Positions 1 to 6,251 are shown, counted from the first letter of the stretch. The stretch: DNA of 8,282 nt from Planctomycetaceae bacterium (GCA_031288765.1 JAITQV010000329.1:1-8282), one strand, 5' to 3'. Numbers and translations are program-made. The notes: a model not told the origin generated them from the letters alone.

Positions 1-189
1 CCATTGGGGATGCCAAATGAACCATTGGGGATGCCAAATGAACCATTGGGGATGCCAAATGAACCATTGGGGATGCCAAATGAACCATTGGGGATGCCAA
101 ATGAACTATTTTTTCCTAAAACTAAACCATTGGGGATTACAAACGGGATATTAGGGGCAGGAAAAGGGATATTGGGGACAAGCCGACAC
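1..189. repeat. 21-bp tandem repeat array (minisatellite), open to the left edge
   Basis: Five identical 21-bp units fill 1-105. Four diverged units continue in the same phase at 106-126, 127-147, 148-168 and 169-189. Each perfect unit contains TTGGGGATGCCAA, whose TTGG and CCAA ends can pair, so each unit has a small imperfect palindrome. Because 21 is a multiple of 3, a plus-strand frame stays open and would encode the heptapeptide PLGMPNE, then the decayed forms PLGITNG, ILGAGKG and ILGTSRH. The identity of the first five units suggests recent expansion or correction, while the right side has decayed. The array probably continues outside the window. Whether it is coding cannot be settled here. 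Confidence 0.9.
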
Positions 190-348
190 AATCGCTCGGC
201 GAACAATTACCTGCCTTGTGAATTGTTAATCGTAAAATCGGCGAACAATTACATGCCTTGTGAATTGTTAATCGTAAAATCGGCGAACAATTGCCTGCCT
301 TGTGAATTGTTAATCGTAAAATCGGCGAACGATTGCCTGACTGACTGA
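1..348 (+). CDS. doubtful open frame through both repeat arrays (possible 3' end of a repeat protein)
   Basis: A plus-strand frame is open from the left edge to a TGA at 346-348. It has no ATG with a ribosome binding site inside the window, so if real it would be the C-terminal part of a larger protein. It would encode heptapeptide repeats (PLGMPNE and variants), then three 14-residue repeats (SANNYLPCELLIVK type). The diverged heptads keep an I/P-L-G core, which hints weakly at coding selection. Against this, the second half is a dispersed repeat that also sits in non-coding DNA near 7300, and the opposite strand is open too because the repeat length is a multiple of three. I recognise no family. 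It is more likely a by-product of the repeats than a gene. Confidence 0.2.
   Translation, partial: PLGMPNEPLGMPNEPLGMPNEPLGMPNEPLGMPNELFFPKTKPLGITNGILGAGKGILGTSRHNRSANNYLPCELLIVKSANNYMPCELLIVKSANNCLPCELLIVKSANDCLTD
196..340. repeat. 42-bp tandem repeat, three full units plus a partial one
   Basis: Three units (196-237, 238-279, 280-321) differ at only a few positions, and a partial fourth begins at 322. Each unit starts TCGGCGAACAATT and ends GAATTGTTAATCGTAAAA. The period is exactly twice that of the neighbouring 21-bp array. On the minus strand the unit reads GATTAACAATTC...GGCAATTGTTCGCCGA. The same motif recurs around 7286-7360 and, in the other orientation, at 7743-7779, so this is a dispersed repeat family that has been tandemly amplified here. 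Confidence 0.88.
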
Positions 349-697
349 ATAAATATAAAAATTCCGCTGAAATAGTACACGTGTACAATTGGGTTTTCGG
401 TTTTTGTTTTCCGAATAATATTCATAATCGAAAAAACCGGAAGTTTTCTTTTCATTCTTTGAGAATTTTTTACCCGCCAAAGTTGACGATTCGCAATTTG
501 CGGGGAATACTTTGTCAGCATTTGAAAGGGCGGTCATTTTAAGTCCATCAGGCTGCCGCACAATACAACCCAATGCGGTTACGTTTTAAAACCGACCCTT
601 GCCGGTAATTGGTACAAAATGCTTTTGAGTTTGTGTATAAAGCAATGTTACTTTGTACGGATTGTACGGAAAATTTAATTTTGATAAAGGAATTACC
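349..697. other. intergenic region with a perfect 12-bp palindrome
   Basis: No credible gene lies here; the minus-strand open frames entering from the left carry repeat-derived residues. The clearest site is the perfect palindrome GTACACGTGTAC at 375-386, which could be a binding site for a dimeric regulator. An exact tandem duplication of TTGTACGGA occupies 653-670, just upstream of the next gene. A TATAAA at 636-641 could be a -10 element, but no good -35 stands at the usual distance, so I do not call a promoter. Confidence 0.55.
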
Positions 698-1054
698 ATG
701 AGTGCAATTTCATCATACGGATCGTATGCGAATTACGGAGCGGTCAGCCAAGGTGCCGTGTTGCGGTCATCAACACAGTTGCAGCAACAAACCCGCAGCG
801 TTACCTACACAACTTCCAGACAAACACAATCGTCAGGAGTGTATTGTGCAACCTGTAACAGCGGATCAGCAGCAGCCAGAGCATCAAGTCCCACCTCAAC
901 TTATTGCCCAACCTGCAATAAAAATGTCGCAACAAACAGCAGTGCCGTATTGAATTCCGCTGTTCGTTCCGGTTCCGCCGCCAATGCCGGAGGACGTTTG
1001 ATTTCGTCTTCGGTTTGTCCGACCTGCGGTGCCGCGTATGCCCGAAACCGGTAA
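698..1054 (+). CDS. small Ser-rich protein with three CxxC motifs (hypothetical, probable metal binder)
   Basis: This 118-residue protein belongs to no family I can name. The first 45 residues are low complexity, rich in Ser, Tyr, Gly, Gln and Thr. Three CxxC motifs follow: CATC at 50-53, CPTC at 70-73 and CPTC at 107-110. The first two are preceded by Tyr and the third by Val. Ser/Ala/Asn-rich linkers separate them, and the third motif continues CGxxYxRN as in zinc ribbons. The three pairs suggest zinc or other metal binding, but three is an odd number for two-pair zinc ribbons, so one may act between subunits or through a partner. No signal peptide or membrane segment is seen. The ATG at 698 is chosen because AAAGGAATT lies just upstream; an upstream TTG at 653 falls in a tandem duplication and has no such site. 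Composition and motif spacing make a real gene likely, but its function is unknown. Confidence 0.7.
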   Translation: MSAISSYGSYANYGAVSQGAVLRSSTQLQQQTRSVTYTTSRQTQSSGVYCATCNSGSAAARASSPTSTYCPTCNKNVATNSSAVLNSAVRSGSAANAGGRLISSSVCPTCGAAYARNR

Positions 1055-1317
1055 AAAATACCGTGTAACCGTTCAAATGTTACGGGAAAAATGAAGGGTT
1101 ACGCCGGATACCGTTTGAATACAGCCAAAAGTCTTTGCAATATTACCGAAATATTGTTATGTGTAAATATGTGCAAAGATAATTATTTTCGGCTTATTTA
1201 AATTGCACTGTAACCGCACTGTAACCGGTTCGGTTTCAAAATTTACGGTTTCAGAACTTATGGTCAACGAACCTGCAAATTCGGTTTCCGAAACAGACGA
1301 ACACTATTGCAACAGAC
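1055..1317. other. intergenic spacer with small hairpins and an 11-bp duplication
   Basis: Soon after the stop, CCGTGTAAC (1059-1067) can pair with GTTACGG, leaving a two-base bulge; this may be a weak terminator but has no T run. A second small hairpin pairs CAATATT (1138-1144) with AATATTG (1150-1156). GCACTGTAACC is duplicated in tandem at 1205-1226, and the second copy runs into the palindrome AACCGGTT (1223-1230). No gene is supported. Confidence 0.4.
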
Positions 1318-2562
1318 ATGAGTTTAACTACGGAACATTCGGGCAGCGGACGAAATTATGAGCCCGAAGAGTTGATCCCCGAAATCACGCTTAATATGGC
1401 GGACGGGATTGGTTCGATGTTGACGCAACGGCTGCTTAATCGCTTCGGAAATGCCGAATCGGTTCTTAACGCAACAAAATCGCAGTTACAGGAAGTTGAG
1501 GGAATCGGTTCTAAAATTGCAGACAATATTTCACAAGCCCGTTCCGTTTACCGTCCTGAACTCCTGATTGCCCAATGCCGGACAAACGGTATTTCGTTGA
1601 TTTCAAAACAAGATGCAAGATACCCGGAGTTGTTGCGGACAATAGATAATCCGCCGCTGTTTTTGTACGTGAAGGGAGAATTTCAGGCGTCGGACAATCT
1701 TGCTCTTGCTATTGTCGGTACACGCCATGCCACCCAATACGGTTATCAGCAGGCGGAATATCTGGCGGCGGAACTTTCGCAATACGGTTTTACGATTATC
1801 AGCGGTTTAGCGGTGGGGATTGACGGAGCGGCTCATCGCGGGGCTTTGTCGGTTGAAGGTCGGACAATTGCGGTACTTGGCGGCGGTTTGCTCCATATTT
1901 TTCCGCAGGAACACCGTGATCTTGCCGAAAATATCGCAACTCACGGAATGATCATCAGCGAATACACGCCGGATCAAACACCGCAGCGCGGAATGTTTCC
2001 GCAACGAAATCGAATTATCAGCGGTTTGTCGTTGGGCGTTTTAATTATTGAGGCTCCGCCCCAAAGCGGAGCATTGATTACCGCAACTCTTGCCGCCAAA
2101 CAAGGACGCAAGGTTTTTGCCGTTCCCGGACGCATCGATCAGGAATCTTCACGAGGTTGTCATCAACTGATTCGTAACGGCGCAATTCTTGTGGAGTCCG
2201 CAGACGATTTAGTGAAACATCTTGATTTGCAAGTTAAACCGCAACCCAAACCGCAATCACAACCAAAACCGCAACTCCAATCAACTATTTCACTTCAACC
2301 GCCGCAAACTCCCAAAACAGAAACAACCAAAATTTCCGCACCCAATATTTCCATACCTGCCGATTGGCAGCTTGATGAAACGGAAATGAAAATATTACAA
2401 TTAATTACGGTAAATCCGACGCCGGTTGATTTGATTATTAGTATTTCCGGTTTACCTGTTCATCGGGTACTTGCAACGATCAGCCTGCTTGAAATACGCC
2501 GTATTATCCGCCGCACCGAAGCAAATACCGTAATACGGCTCATAACCGATTCGGGAAAATGA
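1318..2562 (+). CDS. dprA: DNA-processing protein DprA (DprA/Smf family)
   Basis: DprA binds incoming single-stranded DNA in the cytoplasm during natural transformation, shields it and loads RecA; many bacteria that are not known to be competent also carry it. The 414-residue protein has the full architecture. Helix-hairpin-helix-like segments lie at about 28-72 (GIGSMLTQRLL, EGIGSKIADNI). The Rossmann-like core covers about 95-300, with VGTR (133-136), SGLAVGID (162-169), TIAVLGGG (183-190), the hallmark FPQRNRIISGLS (227-238), SGALITA (250-256) and PGRI (270-273). A Pro/Gln/Lys-rich linker (about 305-345, KPQPKPQSQPKPQ) joins a C-terminal winged-helix domain (about 347-408). Most DprA proteins have 280-390 residues, so this one is slightly long because of the linker. 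The start has no clear Shine-Dalgarno sequence, but it is the first ATG and leaves a normal N-terminus. It stands alone, without topA or other usual partners. Confidence 0.96.
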   Translation: MSLTTEHSGSGRNYEPEELIPEITLNMADGIGSMLTQRLLNRFGNAESVLNATKSQLQEVEGIGSKIADNISQARSVYRPELLIAQCRTNGISLISKQDARYPELLRTIDNPPLFLYVKGEFQASDNLALAIVGTRHATQYGYQQAEYLAAELSQYGFTIISGLAVGIDGAAHRGALSVEGRTIAVLGGGLLHIFPQEHRDLAENIATHGMIISEYTPDQTPQRGMFPQRNRIISGLSLGVLIIEAPPQSGALITATLAAKQGRKVFAVPGRIDQESSRGCHQLIRNGAILVESADDLVKHLDLQVKPQPKPQSQPKPQLQSTISLQPPQTPKTETTKISAPNISIPADWQLDETEMKILQLITVNPTPVDLIISISGLPVHRVLATISLLEIRRIIRRTEANTVIRLITDSGK

Positions 2563-2650
2563 ATGTTAATATTTACCGTAAAAAAATAGACAACTATTCC
2601 TTGAATTGTTGAAGCGTATAAAAAAATCGTTTTGTGTCGTTTAGAGAATG

Positions 2651-2736
2651 TGGGCTGAAAGCCCTTAATCAATAGCGTAGGGCAACGCCCTACGAAAAGG
2701 ATATAAATTAAAATGAAGCCCTGAAAGGGCGTAATC
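2651..2736 (+). repeat. left inverted arm of the transposase unit (three REP-like hairpins)
   Basis: Three hairpins stand in a row: GGGCTgaaAGCCC at 2652-2664, CGTAGGGCaacGCCCTACG at 2676-2694 and GCCCTgaaAGGGC at 2718-2730, followed by GTAATC. All loops are three bases. The arm is matched in reverse complement by 3232-3316. It ends 38 bases before the transposase ATG; the AT-rich stretch between them (ATTATTATT type) has no clear ribosome binding site. Confidence 0.9.
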
Positions 2737-2774
2737 AATCATTTATTATTATTGTTATTATTAAACATAAAATC

Positions 2775-3227
2775 ATGCCGCAATCATTATCAAATGTTTA
2801 TGTTCACATCACGTTTTGTACCAAAAACCGTTGTCTTTTTATTGATGACACAATTAAACATGAATTGTGGACATATCTCGGCGGTATTTGTAAAAAGTTG
2901 GAATGTAACCCTATTCGCGTTGGCGGGTATAACGACCATATACATATTTGTTGTCTGCTATCGAAAAAGATAGCACAGATTAAACTTTTGGAAGAAGTTA
3001 AAAAAGAATCTTCAAAATGGATGAAAACAAAAGGCAAACAGTATGAAAATTTTTATTGGCAAGACGGTTATGGTGTATTTTCGGTCAATCCGACGGAAGT
3101 AGAAAAAGTTGCTGAATATATAGACAGTCAGGAAGAACATCACCGTAAACGTACATTTCAAGAGGAACTATTGATATTTTTGAAAAAATATAAAATACAA
3201 TACGATGAGCGGTATTTGTGGGATTAA
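2775..3227 (+). CDS. IS200-like / REP-associated tyrosine (Y1, HUH) transposase
   Basis: The 150-residue protein matches the Y1 transposase domain (Transposase IS200-like) over its whole length. It nicks and rejoins single-stranded DNA through a 5'-phosphotyrosine bond. The HUH metal-binding motif is H55-I-H57 in GGYNDHIHICCLL. The likely nucleophile is Y115 in AEYIDSQEEHH, with Q119 four residues on, the same Tyr/Gln spacing as in IS200/IS605 TnpA enzymes. The C-terminus FLKKYKIQYDERYLWD is typical of a common chromosomal RAYT-like subgroup. Length is normal and nothing is broken, so the enzyme is probably active. The ATG at 2775 gives the usual N-terminus (VYVHITFCTKNR) but lacks a Shine-Dalgarno sequence, which may keep expression low. 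The stop is only four bases from the right arm. No tnpB or other accessory gene is present. Confidence 0.92.
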   Translation: MPQSLSNVYVHITFCTKNRCLFIDDTIKHELWTYLGGICKKLECNPIRVGGYNDHIHICCLLSKKIAQIKLLEEVKKESSKWMKTKGKQYENFYWQDGYGVFSVNPTEVEKVAEYIDSQEEHHRKRTFQEELLIFLKKYKIQYDERYLWD

Positions 3228-3231
3228 TTCG

Positions 3232-3316
3232 GATTACGCCCTTTCAGGGCTTCATTTTATTTATACCCTTTTCGTAGGGCGTTGCCCTACGCTACTGATT
3301 AAGGGCTTTCAGCCCA
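3232..3316 (-). repeat. right inverted arm of the transposase unit
   Basis: This is the near-exact reverse complement of the left arm. Its hairpins are GCCCTttcAGGGC at 3238-3250, CGTAGGGCgttGCCCTACG at 3273-3291 and GGGCTttcAGCCC at 3303-3315. Differences from the left arm are one missing base in the AT-rich spacer and two substitutions. Being immediately after the transposase stop, it may also act as its transcription terminator. Confidence 0.9.
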
Positions 3317-3546
3317 TTTCCGCGAAATAACACAAAACATTTTTTTGAACATTTCGCAATAAAAAAACATTCCGCTGAATAGATACAAAAATAGTAATAG
3401 TTTTCTCGTGTTATTGTGTGAAAATCGGCGTTAATTTAACTATCCGCGATCAACTCTCCACTATCCACTATTCATTGAATCGGTTACAATGAGAGAGAAT
3501 AAAATATTACAAATGTTCTTCAATTCGAAACAACTCAAACGGAATA
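3317..3546. other. intergenic region upstream of glgA with a dispersed 'AACTCTCCACT' repeat
   Basis: Positions 3448-3476 (GATCAACTCTCCACT... onward) match 5915-5943 at 24 of 29 bases, so this is a dispersed repeat. The flanking sequence is AT-rich and contains no gene. No confident glgA promoter is called. Confidence 0.55.
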
Positions 3547-5028
3547 ATGAAACCCATGAACATTTTATTTGCTTGTAGTGAAGCGGCTCCTTTTGCCAGC
3601 ACGGGCGGTTTAGCGGATGTTTGCGCCTCGCTCCCAACAGCATTGGCGGAACTTGGGCATACACCGATTCTTTTTCTCCCTGCTTATCGTCATGTTTTTG
3701 CTTGCGGAGAACCTATTGAAAAAACCGCAATTCGTTTTTCCGTTCCTGTCGGTCAAAGAACCATTCTTGCCGAACTTTGGAAAGGAACCCTCAAAGGAAC
3801 GGAAATTCCTATCTATTTTGTCCGTCAGGATCATTACTTTGACCGTCTCGAACTCTATTCCGAAAACGGTACGGATTATAGCGATAATTGCGAACGTTTT
3901 GTTTTTTTTAGCCGTGCCGTGATGGAATCTATTACGGCGTTGGAACTTTCGGTTGACATTCTCCATTCAAACGATTGGCAAACCGGATTGATTCCGGCTT
4001 ATCAGGATATTTTGTATTGTGATAAAAAGGGTTATGAAAAGATTGTTACGGTGCATACCATTCATAACTTAGCCTATCAGGGGATATTTTGGCATTGGGA
4101 TATGCTTTTGACGGGGATTGGCTGGGAACATTTTATTTACGATCAGATGGAGTTTTACGGCAAACTGAATCTGATGAAAACAGCGGTCATGTTTGCTCAC
4201 GGTATTACCACTGTGAGCCCTCGTTATGCGTTGGAGATTCAGTCGTCTGCTTTTGGTTGTGGGATGGAGTCGGTTCTTCAATACCGCAGCCCAATGCTTC
4301 GCGGAATTTTAAACGGCGTGTGTACCAAACGGTGGAATCCGGCAACAGACCCTTATATTATTGCTCCGTTTGATGCCGCAACCGTTTTTGAAAAAAAGCC
4401 GCTTTGCAAACAGGATTTGCAAACGGGTTTGGGATTGGCGGTTCAAGCTGATGTGCCGTTGGTGGGAGTTGTCAGCCGGTTTGCCTATCAAAAGGGAATT
4501 GACTTGATTGCGGAAGCGATTCCGCATTGGGTTGAAAAACATGGTATTCAATTTTGTTTGCTCGGAAAAGGCGATACTGTTTTGGAAACACGTTTAGCCG
4601 AACTCGCGCAACGTTATCCTCAAAATGTTGCGGTGCGGTGTGAATTTTCCGACAAATGGGCGCACAAAATTGAAGCCGGTTCCGATATTTTTCTTATGCC
4701 GAGCCGATACGAACCTTGCGGATTGAATCAAATGTACAGCCAGCTTTATGGGACAGTTCCTTTGGTTCATGAGACGGGCGGTCTTGCGGACACGGTTGTC
4801 AACTTTAACGATGAAACATTATTCAACGGTACGGCAACCGGATTTTCATTTTATTCGGATTCGATGCATGATCTCAACACGGCTCTTTGGCGGACACTCA
4901 ATGTTTACTGGAATGAGAAAGAGGTTTGGAAGCGTTTAATGCAAAATGGTATGAGGCAAAATTGGTCATGGCAAAAGAGTGCGGAACAATACGTCCGATT
5001 TTACGAAAAATTACGGACAAAAAAATAA
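3547..5028 (+). CDS. glgA: glycogen synthase, ADP-glucose type (GT5)
   Basis: GlgA transfers glucose from ADP-glucose to the non-reducing end of an alpha-1,4-glucan in the cytoplasm. The 493-residue length is normal for the family. The N-terminal starch-synthase catalytic domain (about 4-260) has the glycine loop TGGLADV (19-25), HSNDWQTGLIP (140-150), TVHTIHNLAYQG (168-179), TTVSPRYALEI (221-231) and GILNGV with WNPATD (253-268). The C-terminal GT-B half has SRFAYQKGIDL (310-320; R311 and K316 match the conserved Arg/Lys pair), MPSRYEPCGLNQMY (384-397, with catalytic-type E389) and ETGGLADTV (409-417). One oddity is that the KTGGL motif reads STGGL (residues 18-22), so the conserved Lys is replaced by Ser. 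ATG 3547 follows GGAATA closely; ATG 3556 (M4) is an equally plausible start and would give the usual MNILFA N-terminus. No other glg genes are adjacent. Confidence 0.96.
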   Translation: MKPMNILFACSEAAPFASTGGLADVCASLPTALAELGHTPILFLPAYRHVFACGEPIEKTAIRFSVPVGQRTILAELWKGTLKGTEIPIYFVRQDHYFDRLELYSENGTDYSDNCERFVFFSRAVMESITALELSVDILHSNDWQTGLIPAYQDILYCDKKGYEKIVTVHTIHNLAYQGIFWHWDMLLTGIGWEHFIYDQMEFYGKLNLMKTAVMFAHGITTVSPRYALEIQSSAFGCGMESVLQYRSPMLRGILNGVCTKRWNPATDPYIIAPFDAATVFEKKPLCKQDLQTGLGLAVQADVPLVGVVSRFAYQKGIDLIAEAIPHWVEKHGIQFCLLGKGDTVLETRLAELAQRYPQNVAVRCEFSDKWAHKIEAGSDIFLMPSRYEPCGLNQMYSQLYGTVPLVHETGGLADTVVNFNDETLFNGTATGFSFYSDSMHDLNTALWRTLNVYWNEKEVWKRLMQNGMRQNWSWQKSAEQYVRFYEKLRTKK

Positions 5029-5059
5029 TTGTATCTATTCGGTGATTTGCCCCGAAAAT

Positions 5060-5136
5060 AGGGTTGAAAGCCCTCAATATCATAGCGCAGGGCAACAGGA
5101 ATACCACAAAACGAAAGATCCAACGGGGCGTAATCA
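5060..5136 (+). repeat. decayed copy of the transposase-unit arm (REP relic)
   Basis: AGGGTTGAAAGCCCT (5060-5074) and AGCGCAGGGCAAC (5084-5096) line up in order with the first two hairpins of the left arm at 2651-2736. The end GGGGCGTAATCAG matches the arm's GGGCGTAATCAA. The second half of the central hairpin is lost and the third is broken, so only the first can still fold. It has no transposase of its own and probably spread by action of a related enzyme in trans. It lies 31 bases after the glgA stop and might now serve as a terminator. Confidence 0.72.
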
Positions 5137-5276
5137 GTTAAAAAATACAAGTTTATAGAGAGCAATTAGAAAATACCCAAACATCAAGTAATTCAATATC
5201 AGGTAGTTCAATAACTGTTGTTAATCGGATTTGATGCCGGTGAAGTGCCGGCAGAATAGGCAGTAGGGACGCACCG

Positions 5277-5323
5277 CCCAAGCGGATTATTTAATACGTT
5301 TTGGTAAACAGAACACTTGCGAA
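5277..5323. repeat. ~47-bp dispersed repeat, copy 1
   Basis: The sequence from CCCAAGCGGATTATTTA to AGAACACTTGCGAAT matches the reverse complement of 7886-7932 at roughly 85 percent. Its ends contain CAAG and CTTG, giving short inverted termini. It sits directly 3' of rpmB. Confidence 0.72.
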
Positions 5324-5330
5324 TTATTTT

Positions 5331-5687
5331 CTATTTTTTTGTTTTATTTTTATTCGCAGTTTTTTTATTTTTTTGGGCGTTGATTCTTTTTCCGCCGATT
5401 CTTTTTCCGGCAGCCGCCGCTTCCAATTCATGAGCAAGCTTGAACGGAGCATTTCTAACTTGTTTCCGCACCGCACCGGAACGAAGACATTGCGTACAAA
5501 CCTTCAATGTCTTGGTTACTCCGTTTTCCGTACTTGTTCGGACATTTTGGAGATTGGGCAGAAAATTTCGGCGTGTTATGCCGGTTACTTTGGTTCCAAC
5601 TCCGCCAAGATATTTTGCCTTCCCGCGAGTTTCAATATGATTCCCTATCAACCCGCCTTTTCCGCAAATTTCACAAACACGAGACAT
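5331..5687 (-). CDS. rpmB: 50S ribosomal protein L28
   Basis: L28 is a structural protein of the large ribosomal subunit. The 118-residue protein starts SRVCEICGKGG and carries two Cys pairs (C5/C8 and C64/C67, in VCEIC and VCTQC) that form the zinc-ribbon of the Cys-containing L28 type, followed by the conserved LRSG (68-71). The middle has RRNFLPNLQNVR (39-50). Compared with the usual 60-80-residue form there are two additions. One is an insertion at about 21-37 (RGKAKYLGGVGTKVTG), which I associate with Planctomycetota L28. The other is a 40-residue Ala/Lys/Asn-rich basic tail, probably disordered and rRNA-contacting. The ATG at 5685-5687 is preceded on the minus strand by AAGGA about eight bases away. 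It is monocistronic here and converges with glgA. Confidence 0.95.
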   Translation of the reverse strand: MSRVCEICGKGGLIGNHIETRGKAKYLGGVGTKVTGITRRNFLPNLQNVRTSTENGVTKTLKVCTQCLRSGAVRKQVRNAPFKLAHELEAAAAGKRIGGKRINAQKNKKTANKNKTKK

Positions 5688-6251
5688 GATTCAAATCCTT
5701 AATTATCAATAGAGTTTGATTAATTCTGATTATTTTTGACGAATACGGTCAATAATTTATCTCAAATAAATTACACGCACTAAATATAAACAATTCACTC
5801 AATCTGACAAGAGAGGGGGGATTTTTAGTGAATAGTTAATATAGTCAATAATGAATAGTTAATAGTCGGTGCGAGCGGAGTTTTGCCGGTACGGTTATCA
5901 TTTGCCTGCGGCACGATTAACTCTCCACTCTCAACTATTTACTAAAATCTCCCCTCTTGATTGAAATGGGGGACAAGTTAGAATAACGCAATTGAATTTT
6001 GCGGTGTCAAAAAACGGTGTTCGGAATCCCGATTGGAAAAATAACCCGAATCAACACGAAAAATAAGAAAAAAAGGTTTATTTTCCGGTGTTTTCTTACT
6101 TTTCCGCGAATCCATTCCCGCCGGTTTTTCCGGCAACTTGCAATAAAGAGGTTGTTTTGACGTTGATAATGAAGTTTTTCGGCGTTGAATTTTACAGTTT
6201 TTTCACAAATTTTATTATTTTTTTGGAAAACCGGAGAAGGAGAAAACAAAT
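5688..6251. other. divergent intergenic region between rpmB and the acyl carrier protein gene
   Basis: This 564-bp spacer should hold the promoters of both divergent genes. A MITE-like inverted-repeat element fills 5805-5964. A small GC hairpin, GCCGGtttttCCGGC, lies at 6120-6134 in the probable leader of the acyl carrier protein gene. Just before that gene, GGAGAAGGAG (6232-6241) is a strong ribosome binding site nine to ten bases from the ATG. No promoter could be assigned with confidence, and no gene is supported. Confidence 0.6.
5805..5964. mobile_element. MITE-like inverted-repeat element, ~160 bp, no coding capacity
   Basis: The left arm (5805-5837, TGACAAGAGAGGGG... to AATAGTT) and right arm (5933-5964, AACTATTTACTAAAATC... 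to TTGA) are imperfect reverse complements over about 32 bases, with one or two indels in the G/C run. Inside, TGAATAGTTAATA-type sequence is directly repeated at about 5829 and 5852, and 5915-5943 is the same family as 3448-3476. No open frame fits. It looks like a non-autonomous element or a fold-back spacer repeat. No target duplication was identified. Confidence 0.5.

Larger units (their letters stand above)
2651..3316 (+). mobile_element. IS200-like / REP-associated tyrosine transposase unit with hairpin-bearing inverted ends
   Basis: This 666-bp unit is one small transposase gene between two inverted arms, 2651-2736 and 3232-3316. The right arm is the reverse complement of the left apart from one single-base indel and about two substitutions. 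Each arm carries three tandem hairpins. Classical IS200/IS605 insertions lack long terminal inverted repeats, whereas REP-associated tyrosine transposases (RAYTs) are typically flanked by inverted REP palindromes, so the RAYT reading fits better. Such enzymes cut and join single-stranded DNA at hairpins. The unit sits between dprA and glgA and interrupts neither. No target duplication is seen, as expected for HUH enzymes. A degraded arm-like copy lies at 5060-5136. Confidence 0.85.
5029..5330. other. intergenic region between the convergent glgA and rpmB
   Basis: The genes converge here, so the region should hold the 3' ends of both transcripts. It contains the decayed REP-like copy (5060-5136), a small hairpin GCCGGtgaagtgCCGGC (5236-5252) and the ~47-bp dispersed repeat (5277-5323) immediately 3' of rpmB. 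No gene is supported. Confidence 0.6.

Noticed and set aside
196..340. Possible short CRISPR array
   Set aside because: The 42-bp units are near-identical over their whole length, so nothing behaves as a spacer.
653..697. Upstream TTG start extending the CxxC protein by 15 residues
   Set aside because: The extension is encoded by an exact tandem duplication and lacks a ribosome binding site, whereas AAAGGAATT precedes the ATG at 698.
2752..2973. 73-residue plus-strand frame overlapping the transposase
   Set aside because: An out-of-frame shadow of the transposase start region with no recognisable motifs.
5301..5702. 133-residue plus-strand frame opposite rpmB
   Set aside because: It lies entirely over the L28 gene, whose Cys pairs, start and ribosome binding site are clear on the minus strand.
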